A DNA stretch of 64,000 bases from Achromobacter spanius (GTDB lineage: Bacteria > Pseudomonadota > Gammaproteobacteria > Burkholderiales > Burkholderiaceae_B): assembly GCF_002812705.1 (NCBI RefSeq), contig NZ_CP025030.1, forward strand, positions 5,394,001-5,458,000. The letters are read 5' to 3'. Position numbers and translations under genes: made by a program. Under the pieces are notes generated by a model. The model had not been told where the DNA came from. It was given only the letters and a program-made list of their open reading frames with translations, and did no database searches. Below, piece after piece: positions 8,972-18,349 of the stretch (the stretch's first letter is position 1; each line of letters starts with the position of its first letter).

Positions 8972-10960
8972 TTACCTCCGCCCTTTCAAATAGCTTGAGG
9001 GTGCAGCACGGCGGCGGGCTGGGCGCGCTGGCGCCCTGGGGGCCGCTGCGGGCGACGCTAGGGCCGCCCGCGCTGACTTAGCCGGCTGCGGTTCGGTTGA
9101 TTGCGTCGCTTCGTCGTCATGCTCGGCGGCCGGCGGCAGCGCATCCAGCTTGGCCGCCATCGCGTCCCACCAGGCGACGGTCTTGCGAGAAAGACCCAGG
9201 TGCTCGGCAACCCAGAGGGCATAAACGGCGCAGTCCCACGTTTCCACGCGCTTTCGAATCGCCGTCCAGAGCGTGCGAACACCGGTGGCAGTCTTTCGCG
9301 CTACCCGCACCTCGCCCGAGAACTGTCTAAACCACTCTTCTGACAGATCCGCCGACAGGTGGACATAGCCCGCCCCCGGCGACTCGATAGCCAAGCGACT
9401 ATGCAGCAGGTCTTTGGCCAAGTTGGTGCCAACGTGCCAGAGGATGACGCCCTTCTTCAAACGCTTGCCACGCCAGTCGATATCGACCTGGCCGGCGCCA
9501 TCCTTGATCGCCTTCTCACCGAAAGGCCGCCCACGTACTGCGAATACCCGGCGCGCCTTGTTGCGTCGCGCGAAGTCATAAACGGCATTCGAGTGGTGGC
9601 CGCCGGAGTCGATGGCGGATGCATAAATGCTCATCTGCTGGCCGCCCTCATGCTGGAAACGGCGCTCGAACAGGTATTCCGCCACGCTGGCCCAGACTTC
9701 ATCCTCGGCTGGATTGCCGTGAAAAATCTGATGATCAATCGTCCACATTTCTTGGCCGCGCCCAAACCCCCAGACGCCCACCTCGACCCGATTGCCCTGT
9801 GTGTCGCAGCCAGCCAGTAAGAGCGTGCAGCCCATCGGTACCATGTTGTCGCCCAGCCCAGGGAGCCGATAAGCTTCGATCTCCGCGCGCCGCTTGAGTT
9901 CGTCGGCCTCGATTTTCTCGATTTCGCCTTCCCAAGCCTGCCCAAGCGTCGTGTTCCAGAACGTCTTTAGCGGCTCGTCGTCGCCCTGCTGTGCCTTGGC
10001 ATAGGCATCCTGAAACTCGCGGACCAGCTTGGACCAACTCACCATCGGGCTGTACGCGGTCCAGACTTGAAAGGCGATCCGCTTGTGGGCCGGGACGATC
10101 TCGCCGGCCGCATTGCGGAAAACTCCATCACGATCAATCGTCGTTCCGTCCGTGCCGAACCAGAGTCCATCCTCCGACGCGGCCAAGTACTCACCCTGAG
10201 TCGTCAACACCCCGCAATGCGGGCACAAGTGCCGGACCGTCTCAGGGTCGCCGTTCAACCATTTGAATCCGTGGGGTTCGTCCTTCCCGCCCCATGTCAA
10301 TGCGTGATGTTCTCCGCAGTGGGGGCAGGCTATGTGATAGTCATAGCGCGCATCCGCGCCGGCCGCACGCTTGTCCATCAGGCAGGTCTCTTTGAGCTTC
10401 GGCGTGGACCCGATTACCAGCTTGGGAAAGGTGGCCCCTTCAAGGCGCTTGCTCGCCAGTTGGCCGGGGTCGCCTTCACCATCGATGTTCGAATCAAACG
10501 AGCTGAACTCGTCCAGCACAGCAACGCTGATTGACAGGCGCCGATAGTTGTCGCCGGACCGCCCCCCGCGCAGGTGCAGGACGCTACCGCGAAACTTCTT
10601 CACCAGCAGCGTGTTGTCTTTGTGGCGCGCCAGCCGGGCCGGAAAAATCGGATGCATGGCGGTCACGTCCCGCAGCATCGGTTCCAATTCCGTTTTGACG
10701 AACTCGTCCCGGGCGCTGTCAGTGGGCTGCCATAGCGCTTGGTTGCGGCGACGGTGTTCGGCGAAGTATCCGAGCGCCGCCAAAACGATTTTTGTGTATC
10801 CGACGCGAGCCGACTTGATGACGTCTACTTCGTGCACATCATCGCTTCCAATGCAGGCCAGGATCGCGCGTTGGAAAGGCCAAGCCTCCCACCGCTGCTC
10901 GACATACGACGATTCCGCCGACAGATAAAAGTGGCGCTCTGCCCATTCCCGCAGCGTCAT
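8972..10960 (-). CDS. Terminase large subunit, lambda gpA family, 5' end removed by satellite insertion
   Basis: 662 residues remain. The ATPase Walker A is KSARVGYTK and Walker B is VAVLDE; a CPHCG pair and a C-terminal nuclease region follow. The first in-frame ATG is at 10,960, but the frame continues upstream through GAPEP and ALRRGLASF, which aligns with lambda gpA before its PEPQTAVEWA, and then hits TAG inside the satellite with no start codon. The native start lies at 23,453 on the far side of the satellite. Rejoining at the 13-bp core gives MLVEDNRAAVARAL and a 688-residue protein. As it stands 26 N-terminal residues, the likely TerS-contacting end, are lost. Confidence 0.93.
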   Translation of the reverse strand: MTLREWAERHFYLSAESSYVEQRWEAWPFQRAILACIGSDDVHEVDVIKSARVGYTKIVLAALGYFAEHRRRNQALWQPTDSARDEFVKTELEPMLRDVTAMHPIFPARLARHKDNTLLVKKFRGSVLHLRGGRSGDNYRRLSISVAVLDEFSSFDSNIDGEGDPGQLASKRLEGATFPKLVIGSTPKLKETCLMDKRAAGADARYDYHIACPHCGEHHALTWGGKDEPHGFKWLNGDPETVRHLCPHCGVLTTQGEYLAASEDGLWFGTDGTTIDRDGVFRNAAGEIVPAHKRIAFQVWTAYSPMVSWSKLVREFQDAYAKAQQGDDEPLKTFWNTTLGQAWEGEIEKIEADELKRRAEIEAYRLPGLGDNMVPMGCTLLLAGCDTQGNRVEVGVWGFGRGQEMWTIDHQIFHGNPAEDEVWASVAEYLFERRFQHEGGQQMSIYASAIDSGGHHSNAVYDFARRNKARRVFAVRGRPFGEKAIKDGAGQVDIDWRGKRLKKGVILWHVGTNLAKDLLHSRLAIESPGAGYVHLSADLSEEWFRQFSGEVRVARKTATGVRTLWTAIRKRVETWDCAVYALWVAEHLGLSRKTVAWWDAMAAKLDALPPAAEHDDEATQSTEPQPAKSARAALASPAAAPRAPARPARRRAAPSSYLKGRR

Positions 10961-11021
10961 CGGCTCCGGCGCGCCAAAGGAGGCAAGCCCGCGTCGAAGC
11001 GCGCGAGCGACCGCCGCGCGA

Positions 11022-11034
11022 TTGTCTTCTACGA
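11022..11034 (+). repeat. attL core, 13-bp direct repeat
   Basis: TTGTCTTCTACGA matches 23,437-23,449 exactly, and flanking bases differ on both sides. On the minus strand it encodes part of LVEDN of TerL. Crossing over between the two copies reforms an uninterrupted terL. Confidence 0.85.
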
Positions 11035-11093
11035 TTGCAAGTCCGGCCTAACGAGTCCGCCCCTATTGGGCGTGGCACGAGCAGAGTGCAGCG

Positions 11094-11114
11094 ATACCCC
11101 CTTCGGTACCCCCT
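11094..11114 (+). promoter_or_regulatory. Candidate integrase arm-type sites, left end
   Basis: Two copies of TACCCC(C) start 12 bp apart, the second within GTACCCCCT. The same pair with the same 12-bp spacing and orientation lies at the right end (23,276-23,296). Paired TACCCC repeats near att ends are common beside P4-type integrases. Confidence 0.5.
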
Positions 11115-11830
11115 AACCTGTTCTGCTGTGCGACATGAGTTTTTAGGCTCTCAGGAACCTGTGGAGAAAATGGAGATGGCAGATGCAGCTGCGCCGCACC
11201 TTCATGGCCAACACCGGCGCGGAGCGCCGTTGCGAACTCGCGACGACGTAATCGAAGATATAACCCCCTGCCCTCGAGTTCGATGGGTCGGAGCACAAGG
11301 AAAAAATCCCTAGAGCCGCATAAACAAAGGCTCTCCGGGAAGCTGAGCCCCATTCTCGCGGGCTGAAAATATAACCCCCTCCCGCCTAGAATTGTCGACA
11401 ACGGAACACAATCCCATATAAATCAACGGGATAGCGGGTAAATATTATTACCCCCCCTTAGAAATTCTCCTGACTAGCGAGCGTCTGGGGTTCGAATTAC
11501 CCTTATCGGCCCGATATTAGAAGGGGCCCCCCGCTGCTTCACGAGCGGCTTCACCGCTTACCTTCCACCTACACCGTTTCACCACCGCCGCACACCAGGC
11601 AAGCCCTGGTACGTCCGCCCGTGTCGTCCATCACGCTTGACCGTAAGCGACGGGGCGACATTCGAATCCCCGTCAGCAGTGGCAAAATTCGTGCATATGT
11701 GCTTACGCTACGATCCTCAGCTCGTGGCGTGTGCAGTCGTCTGCATGGACTCTACTGACGATATGCGTATCAAACATCTGCTTAATTCATAACCAATAAA
11801 TCCTAATCAAACAGGAAAGGTGTCCAATAA
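11115..11830. other. Noncoding left end of the satellite, with cos-like DNA
   Basis: No credible gene is visible in 716 bp. The stretch holds two ATATAACCCCC motifs, a cos-like block (11,442-11,536) and hairpins at 11,311-11,335 (AGAGCC/GGCTCT) and 11,650-11,674 (ACGGGG/CCCCGT). The last 70 bp are AT-rich and should contain the promoter of the kinase gene. Confidence 0.6.
11258..11536 (-). repeat. cos-like packaging site carried by the satellite
   Basis: Three blocks match the prophage cos region: TATTATTACCCCCCCT (16/16); ACTAGCGAGCGT, one differing base, then TGGGGTTCGAATTACCCTTA; and AGGGGCCCCC. The second and third blocks begin exactly 49 bp apart in both places. ATATAACCCCC occurs at 11,258 and 11,369 here and once beside the helper cos, possibly as terminase-binding (cosB/R-type) sites. 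Orientation is the same as in the helper. Confidence 0.75.
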
Positions 11831-13273
11831 ATGGGTAAAGACAAAACAGGAACAATTTTTGGCCGTTGGAAATTGATAGAAAAAATTGGTGAAGGTGGAA
11901 ATGGTGAAGTTTGGACCGTCACTGAAAACGGCCTAGAGTATTTTGCGCTGAAGTTACTATCGCGCGGCGGCATCGATGAACCGTACCAGCGATTCTGCCG
12001 CGAAATAGAAACTTTGAAGAGACTTGAGGACTTCAGCGGGATCGTGCCGCTACTGGATAGTCTTATTCCCGAAGATCCTAAGAAGTGCCGACCGTGGTAT
12101 GTGATGCCTCTTGCCAAGCAATATGAAGAGGCAGTAATTGACAGGTCGATGGCTCAAATTACTGTGGACTTCCAGTTCTTGGCATCAACGCTTGCTCGCT
12201 TGCATAAGCTTGGCATATATCATCGCGACATTAAACCCGCCAATTTCTTGATTCTAGAAGATACGGTATGTCTTTCGGATTTCGGATTAGTCAAACTTCT
12301 CGAGGCTGAGGGCCTTACTCCAAAACGCAGAGACGTCGGAGCAAAATTTACCATCGCGCCGGAAATGAGAAGAACTGCATCCGAGGCAGATGCTGCTCCA
12401 GCAGACATCTACTCTCTAGCAAAGTCGTTATGGATAGTCCTCACTCGGCAGGCTCTCGGTTTTGAGGGCCAATACGACCGTAACTCAACTACGGTGGGCC
12501 TCTCCAACTACATACGAACCGATCTGTACCTTACGCCGCTCGAAGATCTTCTAGAAGCAGCAACCGACCACGATCCGGCGAAAAGGCCGTCTGCTGACGA
12601 GTTCTCGTATCGACTGGCCGAATGGACTCGGATCAATGCGAGTTTTGATAATAAAAATAGCCTTCAGTGGAGTGAGGTCGCCGAAAGACTCTTTCCTTTA
12701 GGTCAACCTTCTAGGGCCGAGTGGGCGGACAGGGCTCACATTTGCACAGTTTTAAAGCTTGCGTCTAAGGCACGGGCCCTGAATCATATGTTCTATCCAA
12801 CCGGGGGGGGCATGACACTGTTAGACGCTGACATTGCCCCAGAGCACGGAATGATCCAACTTCGCATCGGCGAAAACATGTTCAACCTCTGCGCACCCCT
12901 ACGGTTGGTTTTTGAACCGTACCCGGATAAGCCAGAGTGGAGCTACTTTAGACTTGAGCTTAAGACAGTTTCTTCCATTTCAGCCCCCAATAATTCATTT
13001 GAGAATACGAGCGAAGAGCTTACAGAAATTGAACCTGGACGCTATGTTTCTATAAATAGCTGGTTCGAAAACGAGCACAATGGCTGCACACTTCCTGATA
13101 CTGCGCGTCGGGTCGACAGGTATTCTGGGGGCAGCATAGTTTTATTTAGTACCACGTCGCCTTATAACCGAGACCCGCGCACTTACGACGCAAGACACAA
13201 CCGCTTCAACACAGACGAATTTCGAGCCTATATTCATAGACAGGCCGAACTAGTGGATAAAGAGAGTCCGTAG
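11831..13273 (+). CDS. Hanks-type Ser/Thr protein kinase, probable defence cargo
   Basis: A 480-residue protein. The kinase domain covers about residues 12-265: glycine loop GEGGNGEV at 20-27, catalytic Lys41, HRDIKPAN at 131-138, DFG at 150-152 and IAPEM near 176. About 215 C-terminal residues have no recognised domain. All catalytic residues are present, so it should be active. Upstream AGGAAAGG provides a ribosome site. GC content is clearly below that of neighbouring genes, pointing to separate acquisition. Satellite-borne kinases can act in abortive infection, which is inferred here from context. Confidence 0.85.
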   Translation: MGKDKTGTIFGRWKLIEKIGEGGNGEVWTVTENGLEYFALKLLSRGGIDEPYQRFCREIETLKRLEDFSGIVPLLDSLIPEDPKKCRPWYVMPLAKQYEEAVIDRSMAQITVDFQFLASTLARLHKLGIYHRDIKPANFLILEDTVCLSDFGLVKLLEAEGLTPKRRDVGAKFTIAPEMRRTASEADAAPADIYSLAKSLWIVLTRQALGFEGQYDRNSTTVGLSNYIRTDLYLTPLEDLLEAATDHDPAKRPSADEFSYRLAEWTRINASFDNKNSLQWSEVAERLFPLGQPSRAEWADRAHICTVLKLASKARALNHMFYPTGGGMTLLDADIAPEHGMIQLRIGENMFNLCAPLRLVFEPYPDKPEWSYFRLELKTVSSISAPNNSFENTSEELTEIEPGRYVSINSWFENEHNGCTLPDTARRVDRYSGGSIVLFSTTSPYNRDPRTYDARHNRFNTDEFRAYIHRQAELVDKESP

Positions 13274-13352
13274 GCAGCATCCGCAGTCCGTCCGTTCTCG
13301 ATATATGGAGCCGACGTAATGCGATGACGACTGCCACGAACATGTACTCGTG

Positions 13353-16300
13353 TCAACCATTCCGACTCGCCTTGAGTTCACGCATCCGTTCCAGAGCGGC
13401 AAAATATGGGGGATCTCGCACATCGGGGGGGACTAACGGGTCCGATATGCCTTGCATAGCGGCAAGTATGTGAGAATGGACACCGACATCCCAAGCATCG
13501 ACTACATCAAGATTTCTCAACTCGATGGCATGTTGTAGATCCTCCCTCGTGATCGACACTCCCGGACGGGACGCCTGGAATTCGCATGGCACTATGAGAA
13601 CGGCAGTCGTCCGAGCGTATCCCTCAAGAATCAGATCCAAGTTCTTCGACGTGTCAGGATGCATGTCATGCATCCTATGCACCATCAAGAACCGCTGTGC
13701 CGGCCGCGTCTGCCTCCCCACATAACGCTCACCTATACCGATGGCAATACGATAGTCGAGCGGGCTATCTCGATTTATGCCCCGAATAATTGTCAGACCG
13801 ATCCACCCTTCTTTGTCCCTTCCGCCGACCCTTTTTCTCCACCCGCGAAAGATCTTTCGACCAGCGTCGATATTCGTGAATGCAAGCATTAACAACGGAG
13901 GGGCGCCGAGAATTCCGAGCGTCCCCGAACCGACGCCGCGCCATCGGGCCTTATCCCAAAGAGGCATGTTGATGGGGGACATCACTTGAAGTTCTTTGTG
14001 CTTGATCGCGTCCGCTCCAAACAATTCCTTCGGCGGCTCGCCCAATTCCATATTTAGCTTTTCATCCGTTGGAGAAAACGTGGGATGAGGTGACCCCACT
14101 GCCGGGCTCCACGTCGATTCTCGGATCATTTCATACTCAACTAGCATCGGGTCCCCAACCCAGTCCTCAGCGCGATACTTAGGAGAATCTCCAAAAAGAT
14201 TGGTCAGCGGAATAATAGATGTAGCGACTTGATAGGCGCGGTCCTGCGCCCGATGCTTCGAGAACATTTCTTCGAGCGCATCTTTCTGTCTCTCCAGTTG
14301 CATTTCATAGGTGAGATGCGCAAAAAGGAGCATCATGGCTTCAGAGAAGCCGTTGTCCAACAACTGAGCCGGCGCCAGAACCGGATGTTTCACGATTAGA
14401 CGAGTCTCACCACAATCGTCTTCGGAAATCTCGATTTGGAAAGGAGGTTTAGCTACTTCTGCCTGCATCACTTCGATGTGCAACTCCGATCGAGGCGACA
14501 CCAAGCCTGGACTCTGAATTGCAGTGGAGTAGAACGACTCGAAGAAGCCGAGAAAGCTCTCAGCGAGCATCGCTGATAATGCTGGCCCTCGTACTGAAAT
14601 GCTTAAATGACAGCCAAGTAACACAGTTTTGTAGATGGCGGTTCCGATGTGCCAAATGGGCTCGAGCGGTAGATCTTCAGCGGCCGACGTATGTACCCAA
14701 CTGCTGTAGAACTCCTGCAAGTCGGCGTCAGCCGTTTGATATTCACGTTTAACGAGTTCCTCTTGACCTAGCATGAATAGTGCCGCACTGCGAGAAAGTT
14801 CCAACCCGTGATGTGAAAGAACATCAGGCAGTCTGACTAGATGGTGCCAATCCGCCTTCGAAGTACGTAATAAGATTATCCCAAGTACGGTATCGATCGC
14901 CTGGAGCTCGCTCTCAAACTCTTGTCTTTTTTCTTCTTTGATACTCAGTGCCGCATGGATAGCGGGAATCAAACTCAGCCAGGCAAGCACATAAGGGACG
15001 CGGCCTAATTGCATTTCCACCCATATAAGTTTTTTGACTATAGGCAGTGCCCGTTTGTCTGCAGCTCCTAGTTTGAAGTGAGTGTATAGACAGCGATCAA
15101 GAGCGCCAACTAGTGTGCCGCGAGCCGCGTATAGAAGACCAGCCGACTCAAACGCGAGGCCAGTTCCGACCGTCGCGGCAATGAACTCATCCCTCGTTTC
15201 TTCTTGGGCTAACAAGAACTGGGCCTTCGCCAAGTTATTAATTGCGTCATAGGGCTTCTGTAAATCCAGTTTCCTCATCCCCCGTTGCAAATGCAGCTCG
15301 CCCGCCGATCTTGCCCCGTTCCTAGCCTGTTCCAATTCGATAATTGCTTCCATCAACTCATCTAGCGAAGGAGAGTCGGCAATAACTTCGGAAATATTCC
15401 GAGCGAAGCGAACCAAAGTGTCGACGGGGAATTCGAGGAGTCGACGTACCTCTGACAGATTCTGCCGCATGCCCCGTAGGGTGGAGCTAGGGTCCGCACC
15501 AGATTGCCCTACTGCAACAAACTCCATAAATAGCAGCAACGTGCGAGCCCACAAGGAGCTAGTTGCTCGTGATCGATCCGAGGCGTGTCGGTCGAGAGCT
15601 TGACGTAATGCTAAGGTTCCGCTCTGATCAAACAGAGGAGAACTTTGAAGCGCCAGCCATAGATTCACCAGCGGCTCAATATCCCAGACCCAGTCCGATG
15701 GCAGAACTTGGGCCGCGAGGTTTTCGTATATCCGTGTAGCGTATGTCGCATCGTCGTACCACCAAATAGCCGTCCAGGCTTGCTGGTACCAAATGCGATT
15801 GACCTGGCGCAAACTGCCGGCCTCCCGCGCAAGACGCTCTGCCCGCAGGAATCGTCCGTCAACTTCAACGCGAGATCTTTCTAACCCCCGCGAAAGAAGC
15901 GCCGCCTGTAAAGCCTCTTCTACTACCTCAAGTGTTGCACCTGTCTGGGCGGCGGCTTCAATGCGGATATCCAGCTCGTCCAACTCCCGCATTCTGGCAA
16001 CGTCCAGTGGCCCATGTTTGACGGCAAGCCTAGTGGACAGCTCGAACTGCAACGTTTCAGATACGATGTCCCATCGTTTATGCGTCACAACCCTGTCCAC
16101 AATCCAAGTACGATCCATGATACGCACCTCTATACCGTACTTATCCTTGAGCGCTTCTTGCGTCTCAGCGCGATCTTTGTCGCGAACCGCTTGATTGGTG
16201 ATGAAGTAAACTAGAGAGTATGGACGGGCTGTCGCGACGATCTTAGCGACGTCGGAATCCAACTTGGGTTTCCACTTGGCCTTAGCGCTAACTGCGAACG

Positions 16301-16637
16301 CCCACCGTTCTAATCCTGTCGCTTCGGGGAGCCCCTCGTACCAGAGATTGGCAATTGCTCGTGCTACGGGGTACGTCTCCGTGTCCACCTTGCTATCGCC
16401 TCCTCCTGTAGGCCCCGTTTGGGGCAAGAGATTAGGGCATAGTTCGCGCTCCGCGAGCACACGAGCGAAATTTTCGAAGGGCGTTTCTTCTTTGCGACTC
16501 GTTAGAGAAGCCAGATGGAATTCGAACTGCCGTCGGTCCATCTCGCTGACCTCGACTTGCACAGTATCGGAGTAGAGCTCAGGTCTGCGCGCACGCATGA
16601 AATCGCGATACGATCGCGGATAGATTTTGCCCTTCAA
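13353..16637 (-). CDS. Large protein with PD-(D/E)XK-like N terminus and helical-repeat body, probable defence effector
   Basis: A 1,094-residue protein read from a TTG start with GAGGAG eight bases upstream. Residues 75-122 contain GPTGGGD and WAFAVSAKAKW, an arrangement like the Asp and (E/S)xK strands of Mrr-type restriction-fold nucleases, although the usual Glu is replaced by Ser. From about residue 250 to 900 the sequence is rich in amphipathic helices, consistent with TPR-like repeats. It is convergent with the kinase gene (79-bp gap). Nuclease activity and a role in phage defence are inferences. Confidence 0.6.
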   Translation of the reverse strand: MKGKIYPRSYRDFMRARRPELYSDTVQVEVSEMDRRQFEFHLASLTSRKEETPFENFARVLAERELCPNLLPQTGPTGGGDSKVDTETYPVARAIANLWYEGLPEATGLERWAFAVSAKAKWKPKLDSDVAKIVATARPYSLVYFITNQAVRDKDRAETQEALKDKYGIEVRIMDRTWIVDRVVTHKRWDIVSETLQFELSTRLAVKHGPLDVARMRELDELDIRIEAAAQTGATLEVVEEALQAALLSRGLERSRVEVDGRFLRAERLAREAGSLRQVNRIWYQQAWTAIWWYDDATYATRIYENLAAQVLPSDWVWDIEPLVNLWLALQSSPLFDQSGTLALRQALDRHASDRSRATSSLWARTLLLFMEFVAVGQSGADPSSTLRGMRQNLSEVRRLLEFPVDTLVRFARNISEVIADSPSLDELMEAIIELEQARNGARSAGELHLQRGMRKLDLQKPYDAINNLAKAQFLLAQEETRDEFIAATVGTGLAFESAGLLYAARGTLVGALDRCLYTHFKLGAADKRALPIVKKLIWVEMQLGRVPYVLAWLSLIPAIHAALSIKEEKRQEFESELQAIDTVLGIILLRTSKADWHHLVRLPDVLSHHGLELSRSAALFMLGQEELVKREYQTADADLQEFYSSWVHTSAAEDLPLEPIWHIGTAIYKTVLLGCHLSISVRGPALSAMLAESFLGFFESFYSTAIQSPGLVSPRSELHIEVMQAEVAKPPFQIEISEDDCGETRLIVKHPVLAPAQLLDNGFSEAMMLLFAHLTYEMQLERQKDALEEMFSKHRAQDRAYQVATSIIPLTNLFGDSPKYRAEDWVGDPMLVEYEMIRESTWSPAVGSPHPTFSPTDEKLNMELGEPPKELFGADAIKHKELQVMSPINMPLWDKARWRGVGSGTLGILGAPPLLMLAFTNIDAGRKIFRGWRKRVGGRDKEGWIGLTIIRGINRDSPLDYRIAIGIGERYVGRQTRPAQRFLMVHRMHDMHPDTSKNLDLILEGYARTTAVLIVPCEFQASRPGVSITREDLQHAIELRNLDVVDAWDVGVHSHILAAMQGISDPLVPPDVRDPPYFAALERMRELKASRNG

Positions 16638-16934
16638 AGTGCTCTCCTCGCAAAGTTGACAGTGCGCATCGCCCCGTGGCTCGGAATTGTTGGTTAAATT
16701 CTAAGCGAGATCAAGGAATGGACTTCGGCGGCGTATTTTGAATACGGCGCCGTTTTGTCGGTATGACGGCCGAAAAATTGACAGTCCTTGCCAGCAATGA
16801 GTGAGTAACAGAGTACGCCTATAGATCAAGGACAACCGCGAGACACCGCGCATTGAGTGTCCTCTTCCTATAGGCGCACAGTTCTAAGCCCAGACTCCCG
16901 CCGGAGTCGCCAGCGGGATTCTCTATTTGCTTGG
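16638..16934. other. Intergenic region upstream of the 1,094-residue gene
   Basis: Nothing coding is seen. The stretch must hold the leftward promoter for the large gene. It also holds the inverted repeat GACTCCCGCCGGAGTC (about 16,890-16,905), which could end transcription of the leftward operon starting at 21,475. Confidence 0.4.
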
Positions 16935-17429
16935 CTAGGCGTTGAGCCCCAGAATCGCTCTGGGATTGGCGTCCGCTCGACGCATAACCGCATCGCCAAG
17001 TGCCTCCAGTCGCTCGAACTCCGCCTCCTCGGCCAATTCCAGCGTAAAGAGCTGCGCGGCAAGTCTGGTCAAATCCGCCCCCTTGTCGGCTACCTGGCGG
17101 CCCTCTACGCTACCCTTTGCCGCCTTGATAAGCATTGCGCGGAATTCTTGCCGGTGCGTAGCCACAAGCAGCGATAAGGCCAGATCAGGGACGAGTCCAA
17201 TGCGCTCATCCAACCCCCTCCATATCCCGCCCCCAGGGTTCTTGCTCTCATAGGCCAGTTCATGGGCGATATCGGTGAAATTGCGGCTGGACCGTTGCTC
17301 CATCCCATCTAACCAGCTGTCCACCTTGGCACCGATACCCACGTCGTCCAGCGCGGCACGCTTTACCTCTCCAATCTCGGTTTGAAGAGCGTAAATCTCC
17401 GCGCGAATCTTGTTCAGCTTTTGCGACAT
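16935..17429 (-). CDS. Hypothetical satellite protein with N-terminal coiled coil
   Basis: 164 residues starting MSQKLNKIRAEIYALQTEI, a clear heptad-like coiled coil, followed by a helical region with no recognised family. It is the last gene of the leftward operon and lies seven bases after its neighbour. A role in interfering with the helper is possible in this position but not shown. Confidence 0.65.
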   Translation of the reverse strand: MSQKLNKIRAEIYALQTEIGEVKRAALDDVGIGAKVDSWLDGMEQRSSRNFTDIAHELAYESKNPGGGIWRGLDERIGLVPDLALSLLVATHRQEFRAMLIKAAKGSVEGRQVADKGADLTRLAAQLFTLELAEEAEFERLEALGDAVMRRADANPRAILGLNA

Positions 17430-17435
17430 GACCGC

Positions 17436-17864
17436 TTACCTCCAACCCATGGTTTCAAAAAGTTCAGCTTGATTATTCCCGCCGCCCAGTTCGTCCGCCA
17501 GGGCTTTCAAGACTCCTTCGCCAATAGTGGTGGCCACTCGATAGGGCTCCGTCAACCGCTCCTTTTCGACGTTCAACTGCTCCAGCAATAATTTGGCAGC
17601 GCCTATGCGTCTATCCAGAATGGTGACTTCGTCACGTCCGCCTTTGGCACCAGATGCGACGATATAAGCCTTTTCGCCCTCAAGGCGCTTGATCTCATTG
17701 TGTGCGCCAAGGAACTGCTCGGACGCGGCTTGCATGGCCAAATGCATCGCCCGACGTTGACTAACAATCCGGCTAACCTTGTTGATCAGTTCCGGGGTCA
17801 GCTTCTGCATGAAGTCGGCGTGATAATCCAACCTCGTCTTCTCCGGTGTGTTCACCGTTTCCAT
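17436..17864 (-). CDS. Hypothetical satellite protein, helical
   Basis: 142 residues. The start METVNTPEKTRLDYH at 17,864 is preferred over longer options because AAGGAG lies eight bases upstream. The protein is almost wholly helical with Glu/Lys/Leu periodicity (EQLNVEKERLTEPYR). Family not recognised. The adjacent 164-residue gene shares the same style and may form a pair with it. Confidence 0.65.
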   Translation of the reverse strand: METVNTPEKTRLDYHADFMQKLTPELINKVSRIVSQRRAMHLAMQAASEQFLGAHNEIKRLEGEKAYIVASGAKGGRDEVTILDRRIGAAKLLLEQLNVEKERLTEPYRVATTIGEGVLKALADELGGGNNQAELFETMGWR

Positions 17865-18022
17865 TGCCTTACTCCTTAAATTTGCCCAAGAGGGCATATC
17901 GCCGCCTGAAAAGTGACTTTGCACCGCTGGCGGCGTCGATTGCGTGCGCCACGCCTGCTCGGTTGCAATGAATCGGACTCGGCGTCTCGCACGGAAAGTG
18001 GTTTCCTTTGAGGGCCAGTCGA

Positions 18023-18349
18023 TTAATGCGGCAAGCAGAATTCCGCTTGAGGGCACATAGCGCCCCCATCGGCAGGGCATATGCGTAAGGGGTGGGTACT
18101 CCCGTATGCGGGCGGCAAGTCGTCACGCACGGAGCAATAGCCTCTCGCCGCCCCCGGTCGCCGTAGATGGATGCAGCGCTGGCAGTTGCTGCCCTCAAGG
18201 GCCAGCATGATTTCCTGCTTGTTGCTGCGGATGTAATGGCGCAGCTCGTCGGTCAAGCGCTCCGAAGGCGACACCACCACCCTATCCGGCCACCGAATTT
18301 CCACATGGACACCGGCCTTGAACAGCGGCACAAGAACATCGGAGGTCAT
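18023..18349 (-). CDS. Small Cys-containing protein, TubC docking-domain-like
   Basis: 108 residues, start ATG overlapping the primase-helicase stop as TGATG. The N-terminal half (VEIRWPDRVVVSPSERLTD ... LRHYIRSNKQEIM) resembles the small TubC-type docking fold that often follows replication genes in integrative elements. The C-terminal half has five Cys residues, four of them in CQRC, GYCS and ICPADGGAMC contexts, and may bind zinc. Function unknown. Confidence 0.6.
   Translation of the reverse strand: MTSDVLVPLFKAGVHVEIRWPDRVVVSPSERLTDELRHYIRSNKQEIMLALEGSNCQRCIHLRRPGAARGYCSVRDDLPPAYGSTHPLRICPADGGAMCPQAEFCLPH

Noticed and set aside
11641..11680. tRNA-like T-arm (ACGGGG ... TTCGAAT CCCCGT) in the satellite left end
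   Set aside because: No acceptor, D-arm or anticodon arm can be formed around it; it is a simple hairpin.
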